NCBI GenBank assembly: GCA_020431945.1
Contig: JAGQHH010000170.1
Location: 1-10,465, forward strand
DNA: 10,465 nucleotides
DNA from: Cyanobacteria bacterium HKST-UBA02
Lineage (GTDB): Bacteria > Cyanobacteriota > Vampirovibrionia > Obscuribacterales > Obscuribacteraceae
Direction: 5' to 3'
Shown here: positions 6,887 through 10,465 of the stretch, in pieces
Layout of the letters: every line of letters starts with the position of its first letter
Numbering within the stretch: position 1 is the stretch's first letter
Notes under the pieces: generated by a model
The model's database searches: none
What the model was told of the DNA's origin: nothing
The model's input: only the letters and a program-made list of their open reading frames with translations
Made by a program: the position numbers and the translations under genes

Positions 6887-7093
6887 ATGATCAGGACAAA
6901 GACTGTAGCCTACAGAAAAATCGAAGCAGTTACTCTGGTAGATGCGACGCTCATAGGCAAGTATATTGCTGTTCAGCTAAAGAACGATAAATCCGAGTAC
7001 CGTGTGTTCGTGCCCGAGGAGAAGAGAGCTTTGATTCTAGACAAGTTGGAGAAGTACGACATCAAGCGTGCTTTCCGATGGGAGTGCAATTGA
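6887..7093 (+). CDS. Short PH-like protein, 68 aa, possibly 5'-truncated
   Basis: From the ATG at 6887 the product is MIRTKTVAYRKIEAVTLVDA, IGKYIAVQLKNDKSEYRVFV, and a final helix (ALILDKLEKYDI). The order of strands and last helix resembles the C-terminal part of bacterial PH-like domains, in which R-T-x-x-V-x-Y-x-x-I is followed by a strand pair and a helix. The frame stays open upstream to a TAA at 6671-6673; HISYQAFEP just before the ATG could be part of the domain, but further upstream the translation does not look like protein. No Shine-Dalgarno precedes 6887. It is therefore either a small complete protein or the 3' remnant of a longer one. It is divergent from the EF-Tu-like gene, with about 250 bases between starts. 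Confidence 0.5.
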   Translation: MIRTKTVAYRKIEAVTLVDATLIGKYIAVQLKNDKSEYRVFVPEEKRALILDKLEKYDIKRAFRWECN

Positions 7094-7137
7094 GCCACGT
7101 CCATGTGTTCAAGAAGCTCATGTCTTCATCCTGTGAG

Positions 7138-7257
7138 TCATCTGTCTACGACTTCCGCATGAAGATTTTCACGCACACAGAAAACTTCGCTGGCAGCCAT
7201 AACGACCTCCCGAATCTCCTGGGCTAGCTTCCTGTTAACTTTGGAGTGATGCCGCAT
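7138..7257 (-). CDS. Possible 39-aa small protein
   Basis: An ATG at 7257 encodes MRHHSKVNRKLAQEIREVVM and then AASEVFCVRENLHAEVVDR before TGA. The composition (basic start, amphipathic helix with Leu/Ile/Val every three to four residues) looks like real protein rather than random translation. A frame change near the stop would continue with DDSQDEDMSFLN, so it may also be the beginning of a broken longer gene. There is no good Shine-Dalgarno and no recognised family, so support is weak. Confidence 0.25.
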   Translation of the reverse strand: MRHHSKVNRKLAQEIREVVMAASEVFCVRENLHAEVVDR

Positions 7258-7355
7258 TTAATATCTCTGATGATACAATATCAGGAGATTATACGGTAGC
7301 TGCCTTCGCTTGTTTGGGGCCACGGAATTCAGAAGAGAAATCCAAAAGACAGGAT

Positions 7356-7369
7356 ACCCCCAACGGGGT
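7356..7369. repeat. Small hairpin upstream of the DUF4240 gene
   Basis: ACCCC and GGGGT form a perfect five-pair stem around the loop CAAC. It lies about 50 bases before the first possible start of the next gene, so it could sit in its 5' untranslated region. There is no T-run, so it is not a terminator; a role is not shown. Confidence 0.3.
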
Positions 7370-7451
7370 GAATACATAAGGTCTGAGCACCTGAAGTCAT
7401 TAGGACGGATAGTAAATGGTACAAGTGATGACCACCGAGAAGTGGACTAAA

Positions 7452-7967
7452 ATGCCAGAAGATTACTTCTGGGCCGTTATAGAGGAGAGTAAACCCAAGC
7501 GAGCACCGCTTCTAAGTCGTCGCCATCTAAAGCTGTTCGACGCGAGAATCTCGAGACTATCCAGCGAGGATTTCCTGGCATTCGTCGTAAAGAGAATGGA
7601 GCTGGCCCAGATACTGTATAACTGGCGATTCGCAGGCGCGATTTGGCTAATGAACGATGGAATCTACTCCGACGAGAATGTATTAAATGCGACTGGAGGA
7701 GTCATAGCTCTTGGGAGAGATGTTTACTTTCGAATGTTGGAAGATCCGGATACTACCTTAGCAGAATTACCAGAATCACCAAAGCTCTTAGATTGCTTGG
7801 ACTTCGACTGTCTGCACTCTGACATTTGGGCTCGAAGAGAAGGGGAGGAAGTTGCTGACCCCTTCCCTGACGAGACGTATGGCAGAGGATTTCCTAGTGG
7901 AGAGCTCCCATCAGAGGAGTCCCTGGCGGAGCGGTACCCAAAGCTGGCATCAATCTATGTGACGTAG
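7452..7967 (+). CDS. DUF4240 family protein (copy 1), about 171 aa
   Basis: The product starts MPEDYFWAVIEESK, the family's D-x-F-W-x-x-I-x-x-x opening, followed by a helix ending L-S-S-E-D-F-L-A-F, then LYNWRFAGAIWLMNDG, a Y-S-D turn, GGVIALGRDVYFRMLEDPD, and a C-terminal helix ending AERYPKLASIY. This is the order seen in DUF4240 (PF14024). Two upstream ATGs at 7416 and 7428 are in frame; 7452 is chosen because the domain begins there and GAGAAG lies nine bases upstream, while 7416 has an AGGACGG that keeps it possible. Function of the family is not known. It faces a paralogue (8195-8764) tail to tail. Sequence outside the shared motifs differs, so the duplication is old. Confidence 0.8.
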   Translation: MPEDYFWAVIEESKPKRAPLLSRRHLKLFDARISRLSSEDFLAFVVKRMELAQILYNWRFAGAIWLMNDGIYSDENVLNATGGVIALGRDVYFRMLEDPDTTLAELPESPKLLDCLDFDCLHSDIWARREGEEVADPFPDETYGRGFPSGELPSEESLAERYPKLASIYVT

Positions 7968-8106
7968 CATCGAGTCACCACGGATGCCACGAAGCGAAAG
8001 GTAGAATGAACTCTCCAGAAAGCTTCCTTCTTGTCGTCGCGCACCCCACCCTCTGCTTGCTGGCATCACTTCGTATCTGAAACTTCGTTCTCTTCTGCAT
8101 GCTCGA

Positions 8107-8127
8107 CTCCGTCGCCTGTAGACGGAG
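8107..8127. repeat. Perfect 7-bp stem-loop between the convergent DUF4240 genes
   Basis: CTCCGTC, the loop GCCTGTA, and GACGGAG form a perfect seven-pair stem with a seven-base loop in the 227-base space between two convergent genes. Its position suits a two-way transcription end, but neither strand has a T-run after it, so it does not meet the usual form of an intrinsic terminator. Frames covering this space on both strands look like shadows and have no recognisable family. Confidence 0.35.
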
Positions 8128-8194
8128 ATATCATGCGCTCCCTTTGCCCAGCGTTCAATGGACCGAACAGACACAAACAGCGTTGGTCGATCAA

Positions 8195-8764
8195 CTACCA
8201 ATCCCTCTTCGGATAAGGCCAAACAACACCCTCTGGTACCAAGGATGGATCCCAGTACTTCTCGTACAACTTTGGAAAAAGCACCCTTAGAGCTTCCTCG
8301 CTAAACTCTATTTCCTCGCCGCTAGGAGTTTCACATAGAGCATCATCACTAGAACTTATGAACGACTCGGATCCATGGCGTTCTCTCCAAATAGAGTCGG
8401 CAGCTGTACAAAAGAGCTCAGCGCTTGATAGCTGTGCCGCACATTCAAGGTTCACGAGACCGTCATCGGGATTCCGAAGGATTGAGAAAAAAAGATCTTG
8501 TCCTAGCATAATAGCGGAGCCAGCAGCAACCAAGACATCATCATCAGAAAACCCAGAATTGATAGTGGCAATTGCTCCACAGAACCTATAGTTATAAAGG
8601 AGCTTAGCGAAACTATCAAACCTTAATGAAAACGCGCATAGGAGTTCATCATCTAAATCTTTGAGGACGAGTAAAAACTTATCCTCGTGAGCTGGCGATA
8701 GGAGCCGTTCTGAATTACAAGGTCTACTATCGTCAATAATCTTCCAAAAGTAATGATCTTCCAT
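8195..8764 (-). CDS. DUF4240 family protein (copy 2), 189 aa
   Basis: The product begins MEDHYFWKIIDDSRP, then SFAKLLYNYRFCGAIATINS, G-F-S-D-D-D, AAGSAIMLGQDLFFSILRNP-D, and a C-terminal L-F-P-K-L-Y-E-K-Y. Every block lines up in order with the copy at 7452-7967, for example LYNYRFCGAI with LYNWRFAGAI and IMLGQDLFF with IALGRDVYF. It has about fifteen extra C-terminal residues (WDPSLVPEGVVWPYPKRDW). The frame is open from a TTG at 8809 that overlaps the previous gene's TGA, but the ATG at 8764 is better: AAGGGA lies six bases upstream (8771-8776) and the domain starts there. It follows the HEAT-SUKH gene by about 40 bases on the same strand, so they are probably one operon. Confidence 0.82.
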   Translation of the reverse strand: MEDHYFWKIIDDSRPCNSERLLSPAHEDKFLLVLKDLDDELLCAFSLRFDSFAKLLYNYRFCGAIATINSGFSDDDVLVAAGSAIMLGQDLFFSILRNPDDGLVNLECAAQLSSAELFCTAADSIWRERHGSESFISSSDDALCETPSGEEIEFSEEALRVLFPKLYEKYWDPSLVPEGVVWPYPKRDW

Positions 8765-8770
8765 ATAGGT

Positions 8771-8776
8771 TCCCTT
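8771..8776 (-). promoter_or_regulatory. Ribosome binding site for DUF4240 copy 2
   Basis: AAGGGA on the minus strand, six bases before ATG 8764, which decides for this start over the TTG at 8809. Confidence 0.5.
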
Positions 8777-8805
8777 TGGTAGAGGAAGCGGGTCCTTTAA
8801 AAGAA

Positions 8806-9909
8806 TCAATCACGGACCCGAATCTTCTTTAAAAAAGATAAGAAGCTCGGTGCATACTCAATGAACTCCCACACGCCACAGCCGTGTTCTGCCGTAAGAA
8901 TCGGTGCCTCGCTACCCTTTGCTCTGGACAGGTCAAGAGCAAAAGGATCTCCGAACGCCTGCCCGATAACGACGAGATTTTGTGGCCAGTCTTCCAGATT
9001 GTCTCCCGTCTCTCGGTCAATTGCGAATCCCACCTGCTCGTCCATTAGATTTCCCGCTCCACATAGCCAAAGATCACTTTCCACCCTAGGCAGTCTAAGT
9101 GTGCATGTGAGATTAAAGGGAGAGAATCTGGTTAAGAACTCCAAATAGTTACCTGGCAAATTCCAGCGCCTCTTTATTCTTGCAATATCACTATCACCAG
9201 CTAAAGTGAGGTAGTTTGCCGGATTGGTTTCATTTACCGGATCAGCGAATCTTATTCGAGCAAGCTGTCGATCAAGATCTGAAACCGCGCTCTCTAGAGG
9301 CGTCGTCGGTTGGTCTAGCGAACTATCCCTAGGCGGTGGTGCGAGACCATCTCCGAGAGGAAATCCATGGTCAATCCACCTCCTGAGTTCGTCAGTTCTA
9401 AGTTGAGCTTCCTTCCAGTTCCCGGGGTCTCTATCGAGCCCTCTATTGAAGGGTTGATTGCTTAGCAATGCCAACTGGTTGATTGCATTGGCTCTGGACT
9501 CTAACTCTATCGATTCATCGAGAGCCAATCTAGACAAAGGTTCGCAAGCCAAATTGCCAGCGACTCTCGCAATTCCAATAATCGACCAGTATCTAATAGT
9601 CTCATCGCCCAGTCCGTTCAAGAAAATACTTTCTAAAGTTGCCTTCCTGGATGAAGGCGTACTTTGGCGCGACAAAAATGACGCAATATACCAGCGTGCA
9701 TTACTTAGCTTACCCAACTCGAGGTATTGAACAAACGCATCCAAAATTTCAGTGTCATCTTCTGAATGCATCATTTCTAGTTTCAGCACGATATCAACGA
9801 CTCTCGCACGATCGTTGCAACTAAAAAGGTTCCGAATAAGTCTTAGCGCCCTACTAATAGTAATCACCTCATCCAGCAGTATGAACGCAAAAATTCGAAA
9901 ATCGTTCAA
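8806..9909 (-). CDS. HEAT-repeat and SUKH (SMI1/KNR4) fusion protein, up to 367 aa
   Basis: Residues about 30-165 are paired helices with HEAT-like character (YWSIIGIARVAGNLACEPLS, LALDESIELESRANAINQLA), followed by a Pro-rich linker. Residues about 231-362 are a SUKH domain: D-I-A-R-I-K-R-R-W-N-L-P-x-x-Y-L-E-F-L, VGFAIDRETGDNLEDWPQN, VVIGQAFGDPFALDLSRAKG, and the final H-G-C-G-V-W-E strand with a closing helix. SUKH proteins are an established immunity superfamily that binds and neutralises toxin domains; HEAT repeats add a protein-binding surface. The longest frame starts at TTG 9909 without a Shine-Dalgarno; a GTG at 9867, two bases past the upstream gene's TGA (TGAgGTG), would give 353 aa by coupled translation and is a good alternative. 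The stop TGA lies about 40 bases before DUF4240 copy 2. The cognate toxin is not in the window. Confidence 0.85.
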   Translation of the reverse strand: MNDFRIFAFILLDEVITISRALRLIRNLFSCNDRARVVDIVLKLEMMHSEDDTEILDAFVQYLELGKLSNARWYIASFLSRQSTPSSRKATLESIFLNGLGDETIRYWSIIGIARVAGNLACEPLSRLALDESIELESRANAINQLALLSNQPFNRGLDRDPGNWKEAQLRTDELRRWIDHGFPLGDGLAPPPRDSSLDQPTTPLESAVSDLDRQLARIRFADPVNETNPANYLTLAGDSDIARIKRRWNLPGNYLEFLTRFSPFNLTCTLRLPRVESDLWLCGAGNLMDEQVGFAIDRETGDNLEDWPQNLVVIGQAFGDPFALDLSRAKGSEAPILTAEHGCGVWEFIEYAPSFLSFLKKIRVRD

Positions 9910-10114
9910 ACAAAATTGCCGGGAGCCTTTCTTGATTGAGCTGTGCTCTAGACATCTTTTCCTTGGTTCCTGGCTTCTGTTCCAAAGCTGTTCCGATACC
10001 TTGTTTCCAAACTAGGGAAGCTTTAGAGCCATGAGTACCTTCCCATTCTTCGGGAAGACCGGCACCACAATTTAGGCAGTGCATCGAATCCGGGTAATAG
10101 TAATCTACAGACAT
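9869..10114 (-). CDS. Small CxxC protein, 81 aa
   Basis: An ATG at 10114 encodes MSVDYYYPDSMHCLNCGAGL followed by PEEWEGTHGSKASLVWKQGI. The C-x-x-C at residues 13 and 16 is half of a zinc-ribbon type site; no second CxxC is present, only a Cys near residue 76, so metal binding would need another chain or the ribbon has been lost. The first fifty residues read like real protein; the last thirty (LNQERLPAILFERFSNFCVH) are less typical and may follow a frame change. AGAGG lies only two bases from the ATG, which is close. It ends in TGA where the HEAT-SUKH frame begins, suggesting coupling. I do not recognise a named family. Confidence 0.6.
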   Translation of the reverse strand: MSVDYYYPDSMHCLNCGAGLPEEWEGTHGSKASLVWKQGIGTALEQKPGTKEKMSRAQLNQERLPAILFERFSNFCVHTAG

Positions 10115-10212
10115 TGCCTCTGAACTTACCTCAGAACAATAGTAGGTCGCAAATGATATCTTGGCTCCAGATTTTTCTTTGCATTGATTCCGCTATATGG
10201 TAACGGAGGTTC

Positions 10213-10465
10213 TTACAACGGAGGAGGCTGTCGATAAATTCCATCCGCATCTGCTGACTCTGCAAATTCCTCAAAATCCATATTTGAAATTGACAAATTG
10301 TTCTCTACGTTCTGTACAGCTCTGGCTATGACTCGGAGTTCACGACCAGGAGTATCAAAAAGATCGATGAAGAGGACAGGAAACTCAGGCTGAGATAGCG
10401 CAAACTCATCGTATCCGTCCGGTGAACCACATCTGGCGCTGCGAAAAGAACCATGAGATCCTTCT
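10213..10465 (-). CDS. DUF6924-like protein, 3' end only
   Basis: The gene runs off the right edge of the window, and 83 codons to a TAA at 10213 are present. The end reads ALSQPEFPVLFIDLFDTPGR, then ELRVIARAVQNVENNLSISN, MDFEEFAESADADGIYR. The F-P-V-L-x-I-D-L-x-D-x-P-G-R and V-E-N-N-L-S-I-x-N-M-D-F-E-E-F blocks are what I recall as the conserved C-terminus of the DUF6924 family, which usually ends shortly after G-x-F-R, as here. The family's role is unknown. About 98 bases separate it from the CxxC gene on the same strand, so it is likely upstream in the same operon. Confidence 0.75.
   Translation of the reverse strand, partial: EGSHGSFRSARCGSPDGYDEFALSQPEFPVLFIDLFDTPGRELRVIARAVQNVENNLSISNMDFEEFAESADADGIYRQPPPL

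Larger units (their letters stand above)
7094..7415. other. 322-base stretch with no confident gene
   Basis: Between the PH-like gene and the DUF4240 gene I see one plausible short minus-strand frame (7138-7257, listed separately), an imperfect AT-rich inverted repeat around 7258-7292, and a small hairpin at 7356-7369. No convincing sigma-70 promoter could be picked by eye. Confidence 0.4.

Noticed and set aside
7258..7292. Imperfect inverted repeat (AATATCTCTGAT with ATATCAGGAGATT)
   Set aside because: The arms match only with gaps, so it is not a dependable hairpin or operator.
7950..8222. 90-codon minus-strand and 61-63-codon plus-strand frames between the DUF4240 genes
   Set aside because: They are Arg/Ser-rich, overlap the ends of both real genes, and have no recognisable family; treated as intergenic.

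Overview
This window is bacterial: genes are tightly packed, Shine-Dalgarno sites sit before several starts, and the families present (caspase-like peptidase with Sel1 repeats, DUF4240, DUF4304, DUF4259, SUKH) are common in bacteria. I cannot name the species. Sampled 60-base lines are about 62% G+C in the first gene (601-660) and about 43% in the right part (9541-9600), so the right part looks like an accessory region with different base composition. No rRNA, tRNA, CRISPR array, transposase or integrase was seen.

Layout. From 1 to 1635 (+) lies the 3' part of a caspase-like (C14) protein with nine Sel1 repeats; its 5' end is outside the window. A 27-codon signal-peptide-like ORF follows at 1645-1728 (+). 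A TPR-like protein (1750-2838, -) converges on it. From about 2.9 kb onward come short genes, mostly on the minus strand, most of which resemble the immunity-type or unknown-function domains often found as accessory genes: a DUF6968-like protein (2944-3291), a DUF4259 gene broken by one in-frame TGA (3343-3762), a secreted protein of unknown function (3867-4577), a frameshifted secreted protein (4653-5007), a DUF7668-like protein (5167-5562), a DUF4304 protein (5840-6280) and a stand-alone EF-Tu-domain-like protein (6344-6637). Two plus-strand genes follow: a short PH-like protein (6887-7093) and a DUF4240 protein (7452-7967). Converging on the latter is a second DUF4240 paralogue (8195-8764, -), preceded in its operon by a HEAT-SUKH fusion (8806-9909, -), a small CxxC protein (9869-10114, -) and the 3' end of a DUF6924-like gene (10213-10465, -).

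How it may work together. SUKH is an established immunity superfamily of polymorphic toxin systems, and the other small domains are of the same soluble, single-domain kind. The simplest reading is a bank of immunity-like genes without a visible toxin, in which at least two members have been inactivated by point lesions. That functional reading is inference. The two clearest sequence observations are the DUF4259 reading frame interrupted by TGA exactly where the family carries its conserved N-terminal motif, and the roughly 118-codon secreted-protein frame split by one frameshift.
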